Positions 11,525 through 21,968 of a stretch of DNA of 64,000 nt are shown here, piece by piece. The stretch is taken from positions 2,255,001 to 2,319,000 of the forward strand of contig CM061062.1 of the NCBI GenBank assembly GCA_030762895.1, in the 5' to 3' direction. This DNA is from Sophora flavescens (Eukaryota > Streptophyta > Magnoliopsida > Fabales > Fabaceae). The notes under the pieces were generated by a model. That model saw only the letters and a list, made by a program, of their open reading frames with translations, was not told where the DNA came from and ran no database searches. A program made the translations under genes and the position numbers. Position 1 is the first letter of the stretch, and the number at the start of each line of letters is the position of its first letter.

Positions 11525-13101
11525 AGGAAAATGCTAAGCATGTTGGACATCAATGGAATGATGAATATTGTCTCTGGTTTCTTAGAAAGTAGGCAAGTCA
11601 TTGGAAAAAAAAGGTTGTCTGTGGTTCTCCAAGGAAAAAGAATGCATAATGGTAGTGATGAAAATCAAGATTCAACTCTTGATATTCCTGAGACCCCTTC
11701 TTTCTCAACAAACATGCCTACTATCATTGAGGAAAATGAGGTGGATGATGTGCATGCCACTCGTGATGATCATCACGAAGGGATATTGATCTAGCTAAAT
11801 TAAACTTGATCATAGTGTGAGTTTTGTTCTTTTAGGGTAAGTGTTTTATTTATCCATGTTAGTTTAGATTTATTTTTATTTATCCATGTTTATTTAGCTT
11901 TATTTTTATTTATCCATGTTAAACTAACCTAATTTTTTTTATTTATCTAAAAAGGCATACACATGGCTAATTCAGCAGACATACTTCATGCACGGGAGGG
12001 GTCGGTGGCGGCTATGCCAGCTGATAGTGTAAGTTTTATTTATACATATAATGTTAATTAATTAGGCTTATATTTTTTTTTATTCATGTTTTACATAACC
12101 CTCTAATTTATTATTTCTTTGTCCAAACAGGCATCACAGAGGGCTGACATCTCTCACGCATCAGAGGGGTCGGTGGCGGCTACACCAGGTGATAGTGTAA
12201 GTTTTATTTATATATATAATGTTAATTAATTAGGCTTATATTTTTTTTATTTATCCATGTTATACCTAACCCTCTAATTTATTATTTCTTTGTCCAAACA
12301 AGCATCACAGAGTTCGAAAAAATGGGGTAGAGCAGCCATTTCTTTTAAAAATTTAGACAAGTCTAGGCTCAGCGGTCAGAAGCTTGAGGTCTGGTTTGAT
12401 CATGAACTGACTCCCCAGGGACCCCATGCTAAGAAATTTACCAGTTGGGTGGCTAAGGAAGCTAAAGAACATACTAGCATTCTCTATGGTGAATGGGAAA
12501 AAGTACCGCATAATGTGAAGGATCAGATTTGGGAGTCAATCACGATATTTTACTTTTACACTCTTTTGATGTACATTATTAAAGAATTATTTGAGTTCTG
12601 ATTCCTCCTTTTTGTTATGTAATTAATGTAGATCACGTGGACCATGTCGAATACTAAACAACATAGGCAGAAATGGCTCTCACTAGCGGCTACGTGTTGG
12701 AAGGGGTTTAAGTACGATATGACTAGGCATTACATATTTGGAGCGAAGAGCTCCGAATCTCCTCTTGCTTGCTACCCATTCCTTGATAAGGATATGCGGG
12801 ATAGCTTTGTTAGGAGCCCAGGCACACCTTAATTTCTGGTTAGTTGAAGTTAATTTACTTATCCATTTTAAAGTACATTTAAGTAAAGAAAATTTATTTA
12901 ACTAATTTATTACGTGTTATTTGTAAAAGGCTAAAAGGAAAAGTGGTAAGTGGAATCAAGCAAAGAATGTTCACACCCACACCATGTCTCATGGTGGGTA
13001 TCCCACTTTGATGAAGAATATGATGGAGGTTAAGTTAAAGGAGAGGCAAGAGAAGTTGAATGAGATGATAGCAGCAGGAGAGGTACCCGAGGATTGTTGG
13101 G
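11525..13101 (+). pseudogene. CACTA TNPA-like gene (Transposase_24 type), 5' part
   Basis: Probable exons lie near 11531-11794, 11955-12028, 12131-12197, 12299-12540, 12640-12838 and 12930-13101. The fourth encodes a stretch with KSRLSGQKLEVWF and GPHAKKFTSWVAKE. The fifth has HRQKWLSLAATCWKGFKYD and the sixth KWNQAKNVHTHTMSHGGY followed by a Glu/Lys-rich helix ending EVPEDCWV. From the order RxKWxxxA..WK, then the N-H-GG motif, then a coiled coil, I place it in the plant Transposase_24 family carried by En/Spm elements, which is thought to bind DNA. The gene is cut at 13101 by the Tekay insertion; its continuation is at 39364. Stops inside exons show it is dead. Confidence 0.65.
11935..12300 (+). 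repeat. Tandem duplication of an exon-intron unit in the CACTA gene
   Basis: Two copies of a roughly 175-bp unit each contain a small exon ending AGTGTAAG plus most of the next intron (TAATGTTAATTAATTAGGCT and TTATTTCTTTGTCCAAACA). The predicted peptides are ADILHAREGSVAAMPADS and ADISHASEGSVAATPGDS. A third acceptor, CCAAACAAG with a mutated AG/GC, starts the next exon at 12299. Confidence 0.75.
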
Positions 13102-16051
13102 TGTAACACCCCGATTTTTTCCACTTTCTAAGATCGGTATAAATATAAATAAACGTTTATATTTTTATCTGAAACTTAGAAAAAGATTTTGGGAAAATCA
13201 AAGTCATATTCATATCATACTTATTTTTATAAGTATATGGTGAAATTTTTGGTTGAAAATTCAGACGAAACCCGGTCTGCGTTTTTACTGATAGTAAGAT
13301 TTTACTGATCAGAAAACCTAATTTTGACCCGAGAAAGAAATGAATAGATTTTATATCTCATTTACAATGATATAGGTTATTTTGAAAATTTTCAAAATAA
13401 ATAGGTTATTATACTTGATTCGGGCATAAAACCCTAAATCGGGTAATCGACGGAGTCGAGAACGGACGTGCAGAGACAAAACCGGATATCGGATGCTGAG
13501 ATAACTTGCCACCTAGGGTGGTGAGTCATATGGATGACTCACTCATGTCATGATTGCTTTTAAATAAAAATATAGATATTTCTTTAAAATAGTATAAAGA
13601 CTATTTTACCCTGGGAGACGATTTTACCCTTGAACTTTCATTGAAATGACAAGTTTGCCCCACAATTTTGGACACAAATCAGCCACATCTTCACTCATTT
13701 CTCAAAAGTGTCATTTTGTAAGATTACTCATTTGTCCCTAAAAATTTATGTTTGGAACCTTATGCCCTTGAAAATCACGACCAAACCCTCCCAAGTGAGC
13801 CCATTTCACTTCTATAAAAGGCCTTCTTCATCAACTTTGCCATTTTCCATTAAAACTCCTAAGTTACATAGCTTGGTTTTGTGAAAAAAGTGTTGGATTC
13901 TTTGCCCATTTCTCAATTCCAAGAGGTAATCCTTGCTCCTCATCATCATTAAGCATCATGTTCTTCAATTCCTTTCTTGATTTAAGGCCTTAATCATCTT
14001 TCCAATTTCTAGATCTAGAAAGTTTGATATTCTCTAGAAAATCATAGAAAAATTCTAAAAATATGAAACCAATTTCTATGAGTTAGTTATCATCTCTACT
14101 ATCATAATCCAAGAGATTGATGCAAACAAAATTTTTCTCCCCATTTAACCCTCCAAGGCCGAACCCTACTTGTGTGGATGTAGGAGGTTTTGCTTATTTT
14201 TCTTAGAAAGTGAACTTGTATATCCTCTTTCTAGTATGTAAGTATGTTGAATCCAAGTTGTTGTGTTCAAATAAAATCCCTAGCTCATGTTTCTATTAAG
14301 GGCCGAAACTGAGTTTTAAAGGAATTGGTGTATTTAATTTCAATTCTTTGTGTTAAACCATTAATCCTATGTCTTAAGTATTAAGGATCATTAATCCAAA
14401 GACTTAGGAAATTTTAGAAAATTTTAGTCACCAAACCCTAGCATGGTCGTGACTTACCTATAGGGGATAGGTGATTTTATTTACTTGGTTTTGATTGATA
14501 ATTATGTTATGTGGTTTGTTGAAGGAGATTGTGTGTGAATCGTGTACGTGTGCTGTCAAGAAACCGGAGTGTCGGCGAACAAGTATCGTAAGGAAAGATC
14601 TTCAAGAGGTAAGAGGGGATTGCCTGAGGGATTTTTCCGATGGCTACGTGCTATCAAGTTGTGAGTCTGTATTGATTATCTGTGGTTGAGGTGTTTGTTG
14701 AAATTATTTTATGTCGTGCTGTTTTATCTATGTTTATTTATTGCATTTATGTATTATAGTGTTGCGATGCATGATCTGCCTTGGATAATTGATATAATGT
14801 TGTTGATGTTGTTGTGTATTGAATAGTCTGACAGTGGTCAATGCTTAGTTAATAAAGTTAATAACGAGGAATAATGAGGTTAAAGGTGTTAAAAATATTT
14901 TTACGGGATAATGAGTTTTAAATTAATGAGAAATAGTAATACAATATTACTTAGGATTTAGTTAGTGGAAAATGAGAAAAAGTTGTAAATAATATTATTT
15001 TAAGGATTTTACGGCATAAGAGTGTTTTATGAGTTACAGTGATCACGTAACCGTGAAAATATTTTAGCATTGCTAATTTTCATATAATGAATTTCTAAAT
15101 ATTCGAAAATGATGTTTTAAATGAAAAATTTTCAAAAATAATTTTATTACAGCGTTGTAAAAATTGTTTTACGACACAGTCATATTTTGACCGGAAAAAG
15201 TTTTAAAACAGCAAACGACGGACAATTCCGTCAATATTTACAAAAGTATTTTTAGAAAGGGTAAAATTAAGTAATACTGAGAATTTGTCTCAAATGAGGT
15301 TTCTAAGTTCAAATTAATGAGATTTGAACAAAATGAGTTTTAAGGGATTTTTAACAAGTTTACAAAACGAATTTCCAACGTAAAAGGATTTTCAGTTAAC
15401 AACGAGTTATTTTCGTCAACTTGAATAAGTTGTACAGTTTTTTGTGTTAAATGAAAAATGGTGTACTAGTATTCTTAAGGTGTTATGAACATAGTGTTCT
15501 TTGGATTTGGTATCCTAATTAAGGTGTTAGGAACAAAAGGTTTTACACGCACTTACTTGGTAGACATGTCTAAGGCGTGAATCTGGATATCTTAAGAGAG
15601 AAGATATTTCAAGAAGTCGAATCTGAATAACTTAAAGGGTAAGGTATTCAAGAAAGCGAAGGCAATGTCGAATCTGGGTATCTTAGTAGATAAGGTATTC
15701 AAGAAGTCGAATCTGAATAGCTTAAAGGGTAAGGTATTCAAGAAGGCCTGACAAATCTAGGTATCTTGGTAGACAAGGTATTCTAGAAGGCGAACCTGGA
15801 TATCCTAATGGAAATGTATTCAAGAAGTCGTGCCCTATTTGGCAATCGAGCCTGATCAGCTCAGTTATTTGGTGTTTGTAGCTACGGAGATTAAGTATGA
15901 TTTTAGATGAAGTAGGTGCAGTGTTCATGCATAGTTTTCAAATGATGATGTTTGGGGTGTGAAACCCATTGATAAACTATTTGGTTGGATACGAATGTTG
16001 ATGTTGTTATGAACATGTATATGTTTATCTGTTTTCTTGTGTGTCGGGCGT
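13102..16051 (+). repeat. Tekay 5' LTR, left piece
   Basis: 2950 bp aligning with 25882-28909 of the 3' LTR. Compared with that copy it lacks about 70 bp near 13705 and differs by several percent. GGCGT at 16047-16051 is the left target duplication of the Athila-type element (GGCAT in the intact copy). Confidence 0.9.
15585..15835 (+). repeat. Minisatellite in the Tekay LTR (5' copy)
   Basis: Imperfect tandem units of about 40-45 bp built on AAGGTATTCAAGAAGTCGAA, with alternating TCTGGATATCTTAG and TCTGAATAACTTAAAGGG versions. Five to six units. The equivalent block in the other LTR is 28440-28690. Confidence 0.8.
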
Positions 16052-16278
16052 TGATGAGTGTGATTCCACATCATCTTTGTCTATCATTTTGCATGCATTT
16101 TCATGTAGTTTAGGCATATTTTTATTAGATTTTAGGTTAATTTTCCTTTGGAACGGGTAAGGCGGTTTTTCGTGTGTTGTTTTGCAGATATCAAGGGTAA
16201 ATTGCTCAAGATCAACCATGATGAAGTTTGGATGAAGATGGAGCTTTAAAACTGAAGAAAATGAGCCAAACAGAGCCC

Positions 16279-16568
16279 ATCACGGCCTAGCCGTGATGCC
16301 CATCACGGCCATGATCGAGCAAAACTGAAAAAGAAGAAAGGCTGAAGTCAGAGTCTGTCACGGCCTGGCCGTGATAGCCATCACGGCCGTGACCCAAAAC
16401 CAACACAAGTCAGAGGACATCACGGCCCAGCCGTGAAATTCATCACGAGCCATGACAGAGGGCTCGCGTCGCGAGCAACATTTCGCGTCGCGAGATACCG
16501 AATTTTCCAGAATTTGCAGAGGCAGAGACCGTCACGGCCAGGCCGTGATGGCCATCACGGCCGTGACG
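16279..16568. repeat. Double-palindrome CACGGCC array in the LTR
   Basis: Four units at about 16279-16317, 16357-16393, 16418-16457 and 16530-16568. Each has a split palindrome CACGGCC-NN-GGCCGTGA followed after 2-6 bp by CACGGCCGTGA or a mutated form. Spacers share GTCAGAG before the unit. The same array occurs in the 3' LTR (about 22196-22466) and in the internal DNA at 20331-20557. Confidence 0.9.
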
Positions 16569-16956
16569 CGCTTTACTTGGATCTGAAGAAACCGAAATAG
16601 ATCAGATTTTGAGTTGGTTTGGGACTCTAACTTCCCCATTTCTATAAATATGGACCAAGGCATCAGATACAGGGGATCACATCCATAACAACTAGGACTT
16701 AGGCATAGATCTCTCTTCTCCTCTTCTCTTCTCTGATTTTTTTGTATTTTCATTATGTTGTCAACCCAGCTTGTCATCTCCATGGCAAGACTGGAGTAGT
16801 AGTTTGTTTCTAGGGACTAGGGCTCTGCCCGAGGTTTGTAAATGATGTTGAATTGATGTAAAATCGTTGTTGATTTCATTATTGTTTTAGATCTGATTTC
16901 TAGTGTGTTAATCACTCATAAATTTCGGCAACCGTTTATTTGCGTGACGTAGAAGT

Positions 16957-17126
16957 TCTAAGGAGGAACCTAGCGGTGAACTTAGGATTTCTAGGGTGTT
17001 TCACTCGTAAAGCCCGGCGGCCACTGGTTTGTGAGATGAGAATGATCCAAGGAGGAACCTAGCGGTGAACTTAGGTTATTTGCATGACTGAGACATTTCA
17101 AGGAGGAACCTAGCGGTGAACTTGGG
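16957..17126 (+). repeat. Three-fold GGAGGAACCTAGCGGTGAAC repeat in the LTR
   Basis: AAGGAGGAACCTAGCGGTGA recurs three times at 59-78 bp spacing, each time followed by ACTTAGG or ACTTGGG. The copies are nearly identical and are kept in the 3' LTR. Confidence 0.9.
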
Positions 17127-17647
17127 TGTCGGACCTATAGAAGTCAGACTTGGGACTGAAATCACGAGAGTTAGAAGCCGTCCCTCGAGGAGCAACGAGT
17201 TGTCACGGAACGCAAAGGGTCCAATCTGGGATCGACTACCACGAGAGTAGGGGTCGGGTCAATTGGGCACGGCTTTTGTAACCCGAGAGGGAGCTTAAGC
17301 TATCAGAGGATAAACTCGCCTTCAAGGCAATTTCGGTAATCAACAAAGGTAAATCAGATTAGCAACATAAACAACCTCAAAGGTAACCCAAATCCCTAGG
17401 AATCCATTTAAATCGAAAACCCCAAAAACAATTGTTTTCTGCTCATCTATCTTTTAATTCTCTCAATTTCAAAAACCAATTTCAAAACCATTTAAAACTG
17501 TCCAGATATAATCGATTCAAAAACCGATTGCGATTCGAGAACACAGTCTCTGTGGGTTCGATATCTTTTATTACTTGACGGCAGTCCGGTACACTTGCCG
17601 GAATCGCACGAGCGGCGCGCAACCCGCGCGACGCGACATCAAGTTTT

Positions 17648-17665
17648 TGGCGCCGTTGCCGGGGA
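17648..17665 (+). promoter_or_regulatory. Primer binding site, tRNA-Asp type
   Basis: TGGCGCCGTTGCCGGGGA, six bases after the LTR end, matches the site complementary to the 3' end of plant tRNA-Asp used by Athila/Tat elements. It primes minus-strand DNA synthesis. Confidence 0.9.
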
Positions 17666-17808
17666 CTGTGCCTTTTCGAATCTCAATTCAAATTTTGAAT
17701 TGATTTTTCTGGACCTTTTCTTTTTATTTGATTTTTATTTCTGAATTATAAAAAATAAAAATAAAAATATTCTTTTCCTTCTATTGTATCCATCTCTCTG
17801 TGTGTTAT

Positions 17809-20124
17809 ATGCAAAGACCCCTAAGTCTTGGGAGCCTTAGTGAGATTGATCCGGAGATCGAGAGGACCTTCCACAGACGTAGAAGACTACAAAGAGAGGG
17901 AGAAAGGTTGAGTCCCGTTCCACTCATGGCGAATCAACCGGATACAAAACCTTTGAAGGACTACGCAGCCCCAAATGCGAGAGGCTTGCGAACTGGGATT
18001 GCAAGGCCAGAGATTGAGGCGGAAAACTATACTATACCGCCCATGTTAATCAACATGATTAGGCAACATCAATTTGGAGGATTGCCTTCGGAGGACCCGA
18101 CCGATCACATAGAGACATTTTTAGAGTTCACCGATGCAATCCGGATTCATGGAGCCTCGGTCGATGTTGTGCGTTTGAGATTGTTCCCCTCATCTCTCAC
18201 TGGAAAGGCGAAGGCCTGGCTTAAGCAAATCCCCGCTAACACTTTGACTACTTGGGACCAACTGGAGCAGGCGTTCTTGGAGAAATTCTTCCCTCAATCC
18301 AAGACAGCCTACATAAGAACCCAGATCACCGGCTTCTTCCAGAAAGACGGAGAATCATTATCGGAAGCCTGGGATCGATACAAGGGACTGCTGGAGTCGT
18401 GCCCACATCACGGACTCGAGAGGTGGTTAATAGTGCACACCTTCTATAACGGATTAGACTACTCTTCGAAGGTGTCACTAGATTCTGCAGCCGGTGGAGC
18501 GTTTATGAATAGGCCTCTCACTGAGGCATTCAATATCATCGAGAATGTCGCCACCAACTACCACCAATGGGGATCCGAAAGAGGTAATAACCCGAACAAG
18601 ATTTCGGGGGGTAAGTTTGAGGTAAATAGCACAGATCTTATTATGTCAAAGATAGACTCACTTAATAAACGTTTTGATCGGCTGGAAAGAGCTAATGCGA
18701 GTGCATTAGGTGCTACTAACCTTGTTTGTGAGATTTGTGGAATGCATGGACATGACATGATGGAATGCCCACATGGATCCGGCGCTTCGGGTGAGCAAGT
18801 GAACTCTTGTAACAACTACTATGATACGAACCCGAAGCTGCCCAACTATGCTCCCCCAAATCCCTACAAGCAAAGAAGAAACAACCCTTACCTCTCCTAC
18901 GGCAACTACAGCAACACGCTTAATCATGAGTTCCAAGAGGGTCAAGGTAATAAGAGAGCAGCACCGGGGTATCCTCAGGTACAAAGATCTAAACTCGAGA
19001 CTTTATTTGAAAGTTTTGTCGAAACTCAGACAAAACAGAATGAGGAGTTTAGACAACAAGGAAGGGCAGTGAGTGAGGCAATAAAGGATCTAGCATCTAA
19101 GGTAGACAACTTAGCAACTCATAACAAGATGCTAGAAACCCAGATTGCCCAACAAGCCGGCACGTACTCTAGACCTAAGGATACATTCCTGGGGCAACCC
19201 GAAGCAAATCCCAATGAGCATTGCAATGTCATACACTTGAGGGATGATAAGCTTGGGGTGGGGGTAGCTGAAATGGACGTGGAACCGGAGGAGGACACGA
19301 GCGAAAAAGAAGAGCCAGAACCGAAATATGCCCCTCCACCACCGTACAAACCCCCGATACCTTTCCCACAAAGGTTGGTCAGGAAAAAGCAAGTAGAAGT
19401 AGAGACTAAAGTGCCTACTAAACTGAAAGACCCAGGTAGTTTCTCCATCTCTTGCTCGATCGAACAAGTGCAAATAGACCAAGCCTTGTGTGACTTAGGG
19501 GCTAGTGCAAGCTTGATGTCCCTCACTATCATGAAAAGGTTGGGAAGCAAAGAGTTGAGACCATTCAAATTCCCCTTACAAATTGCGGATGGCTCAACTA
19601 GGACTCCTCTAGGCATACTAGAGAATGTTCCTGTAAAGGTAGGGAAAATTCTCATCCCTACCGACTTCCTGGTATTGGACATGAAAGGGAATTCTAAATT
19701 CCCCATCATTTTAGGAAGGCCATTCTTGGCAACCGCTGGAGCGGTAATAGACGTAAGGAATGGCAAACTCTCTCTAAATGTAGAGGAAGGTAGGGTAAAT
19801 TTTCAGTTGATTAACTCTTGTAACAACCCTCCTTTTGAGAGCCATGTGTGCAGAATTGATGTAACGTCTCCAGCGGTAGAGAAAGAACTTAGCATGGAAG
19901 CAACCCCAAAGATATGCATGGTTGAAGATGCACCCAGTGGTGAAGTTGGAATTGCTGTCCATACGGAAACAAAACTTCCGCCGGGAGGAAGGAAGGCTAG
20001 GAAGCTCCGAGAGAAAAGAGCAAAGCGGAAGCATTATTGGCCGTATGAGAAGAAACGGCTTTTTGAAGGAACTCCATGGAAAAGAAGTGTTCCTGCACTT
20101 CTACGCCCAGCCGACCCCGGTTGA
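17809..20124 (+). CDS. Athila-type Gag-protease polyprotein, intact frame (771 aa)
   Basis: The frame is open over 771 residues from the first ATG at 17809; the same frame extends a few codons upstream without an ATG. A retrotransposon Gag capsid domain covers about residues 85-250, with QHQFGGLPSEDPTDHIETF, LTGKAKAWL and ALxxF-type motifs. A zinc-knuckle-like CEICGMHGHDMMEC lies near residue 305. Lys/Gln-rich coiled coil and acidic, Pro-rich stretches follow. A retropepsin domain (about 560-660) has the catalytic DLGAS in place of the usual D-S/T-G, and the second strand ILGRPFL. The protein should form virus-like particles and process itself. The C-terminus is basic and stops where reverse transcriptase would begin in a full element. 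No frameshift is seen, consistent with a recent insertion. Whether DLGAS is active is untested, but it is common in Athila-like plant elements. Confidence 0.9.
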   Translation: MQRPLSLGSLSEIDPEIERTFHRRRRLQREGERLSPVPLMANQPDTKPLKDYAAPNARGLRTGIARPEIEAENYTIPPMLINMIRQHQFGGLPSEDPTDHIETFLEFTDAIRIHGASVDVVRLRLFPSSLTGKAKAWLKQIPANTLTTWDQLEQAFLEKFFPQSKTAYIRTQITGFFQKDGESLSEAWDRYKGLLESCPHHGLERWLIVHTFYNGLDYSSKVSLDSAAGGAFMNRPLTEAFNIIENVATNYHQWGSERGNNPNKISGGKFEVNSTDLIMSKIDSLNKRFDRLERANASALGATNLVCEICGMHGHDMMECPHGSGASGEQVNSCNNYYDTNPKLPNYAPPNPYKQRRNNPYLSYGNYSNTLNHEFQEGQGNKRAAPGYPQVQRSKLETLFESFVETQTKQNEEFRQQGRAVSEAIKDLASKVDNLATHNKMLETQIAQQAGTYSRPKDTFLGQPEANPNEHCNVIHLRDDKLGVGVAEMDVEPEEDTSEKEEPEPKYAPPPPYKPPIPFPQRLVRKKQVEVETKVPTKLKDPGSFSISCSIEQVQIDQALCDLGASASLMSLTIMKRLGSKELRPFKFPLQIADGSTRTPLGILENVPVKVGKILIPTDFLVLDMKGNSKFPIILGRPFLATAGAVIDVRNGKLSLNVEEGRVNFQLINSCNNPPFESHVCRIDVTSPAVEKELSMEATPKICMVEDAPSGEVGIAVHTETKLPPGGRKARKLREKRAKRKHYWPYEKKRLFEGTPWKRSVPALLRPADPG

Positions 20125-20330
20125 TTGAAGGAAGTGTGGTCAAGCTTAAGACCATAAATAAGCGCTTCTTGGGAGGCATCCCAAGTTTTCTTTCCCCTTT
20201 TCCTTTTGTTTTTGATTTAACCTCTTGAATAATTTGAGAAGATCAAGAGGTAAAAATATCATTAATAGGTTTGTCTAGTGTTTTCAGGTTGAGAAAGAGA
20301 AGAAGAGCATAAAAAAGATAAAGTCAGAGG

Positions 20331-20557
20331 CCATCACGCCTTGGCCGTGACAGTGGTCACGGCCGTGATGAACTAAACAAGAGCACCAGAAAGGATCATG
20401 GCCTAGCCATGACAACCATCACGAGCGTGATGAGTAGGATGCCAAAGCCAGAGAGCATCACGGCCTAGCCGTGATGTAGATCACGGCCGTGACAGGGCAA
20501 CTCCTGAGGACCAGAAACGATCACGGCCTGCCCGTGATGAGCCTCACGGTCGTGATA
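20331..20557. repeat. Double-palindrome CACGGCC array, internal copy
   Basis: Four units at about 20331-20370, 20395-20433, 20456-20494 and 20519-20557, with a period of 61-64 bp. Each has the CACGGCC-NN-GGCCGTGA plus CACGGCCGTGA layout, some arms mutated (CATGGCCTAGCCATGA keeps its pairing). GCCAGAG or GTCAGAG precedes the first and third units. Confidence 0.9.
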
Positions 20558-20653
20558 CAATTTCTACCCAAGTTTTGACTGGAATGCAAGCCAACACCCG
20601 CTACCGACTCGGTAAGTTGTTCCACTTTTCTCCTCTCTCCGACTTGATTATTT

Positions 20654-20693
20654 ACATTGGAGACAATGTAAGTAATCAAGCTTGGGGTAGGGG
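20654..20693 (+). promoter_or_regulatory. Athila-style conserved motif with internal purine tract
   Basis: ACATTGGAGACAATGTA is an imperfect palindrome followed by AAGCTTGGGGTAGGGG. Athila elements carry a similar ACATTGAGGACAATGT plus G-run block upstream of the 3' region, here recalled from general knowledge. The purine run repeats the start of the true 3' tract at 21955, so it may act as a second plus-strand primer. Confidence 0.5.
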
Positions 20694-21952
20694 TATTTAT
20701 TTTTGCATTTGCATTGTTGCATTCATATTGCATTCTCATAGGCATAGATTGGTATGATCACATTCTCTAGATTGCCCCTCACTTAGAACATGCATCCGAT
20801 TGTGAGAACTTGGAGCCAAAGGAATTGAGATAGTGAATTTTGAACCCAATTTTTTATTATTCTTGTGATATGGCTATAAAATAAAATTTCTTGAGATAGT
20901 CAATTGATAGTTGATAATTAGCATGTGGTTCCTTAGATTTGTGTTCCTCACTGATTTTTGAACTACTAAATGTAAGATTTTGAGCCAAAAAAAGGGGTAT
21001 TCACTAAATCTACCCCATTTCTTGTGATAGAGTGATTTAATTCCTCATGGACTGTATTTTCTAGAACTTGACTTGAAACCATTTCAAAACTTAAAAATTT
21101 TTGAAAGCATTTTTGGAAATGATTGAGGCACTAGGTATTTTTCCGGCCTCCCGAGCTTTGAATGATAAATGCTACCCCTTAGTTGCCCAATTTTGAGCCT
21201 AAAGAAAAAAAAAAATACTTTTCTTGGTACCACGAATTAATTTGATAAATAATGTTTGGTATGACACCTTTTAAAGTATTACAAAAAGGGTAATTGGTAG
21301 TTGGAAAAAGTATGGGAAGAAAAAGCTAGAAAGTAATTTCTCTTGAGCTATAAATCTCCCCTTCTCCAAACAAATAAAAAATGAAATGAACAGAAAAAAA
21401 TGGAGAAAGGGATGACAAAGAAAGTGAGAAATGAAAAGAAAAAGAAAAAAATATAATAGAAGGAAGAAAGGTGGAAAAAAGTAAATCAAAGCCCCCAAAA
21501 GGTATTTTAGAAGGTGTCATACTTTGTAATGTTTGATAATCTATCTAGCCTTCTTGAAAATTCCCTTTGTTTGATTTTCCCACCTTACAATAAATCCCAT
21601 GGCCACATTACAACCAAAGGAAAAGACCTCTTGATTCTTAAGTGTTTTCATAAATAAAGTAGAGATTTGGTTAATAGTCAAGCCTATGGTAAAATACTTT
21701 CCTTGAGGAAATTGAGTGAATTGTCAATAAACCCTAAAACACTTGAGTGAGGTGAGATGAGTGCCCAAATCAGTGAGAACATGAACTTGAAGAACCTAAG
21801 CTTCTAATTGGACTTGAACTTGATTATCTCTTGAGTGCTTATTAAAAATGCCTATTACTTGGATTAGCTTCTAGGGTTTTTGGTTCACTATCCACGCTTT
21901 GATTGGTTTATATCTTATGGCCTGAGTAATTGCTTGAGGACAAGCAAAGTTT

Positions 21953-21968
21953 TAAGCTTGGGGTGATT
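21953..21968 (+). promoter_or_regulatory. Polypurine tract of the Athila-type element
   Basis: TAAGCTTGGGGTGATT lies directly before the 3' LTR start TGATGAG and would prime plus-strand DNA synthesis. Confidence 0.75.

Larger units (their letters stand above)
16052..17641 (+). repeat. Athila-type 5' LTR (1590 bp)
   Basis: Begins TGATGAG and ends ACATCA. It contains four double-palindrome CACGGCC units (16279-16568), a GCGTCGCGAG direct repeat near 16465-16493, a TATA-like TATAAATATGG at 16643 and three GGAGGAACC repeats. It is almost identical to 21969-23540. Confidence 0.95.
20125..21968 (+). other. Athila-type 3' noncoding region
   Basis: 1.8 kb without reverse transcriptase or integrase remnants. 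It holds the palindrome array (20331-20557), an Athila-style purine motif (20654-20693), long AT-rich sequence and the final purine tract. Reading frames here are short and antisense shadows. Its AT-rich character resembles the untranslated spacer of Athila elements. Confidence 0.7.

Noticed and set aside
16279..16568. CRISPR-like array
   Set aside because: Repeats with spacers at a glance, but units are palindromic, spacers are short and shared, it lies in an LTR and the DNA is plant nuclear.
17800..17808. Earlier start of the Athila-type Gag at 17800
   Set aside because: The codon there is GTG; the first ATG is at 17809.
19119..19766. 215-residue antisense frame in the Athila-type gag-protease gene
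   Set aside because: Mirror of a long sense frame with a clear capsid and protease; no own motifs.
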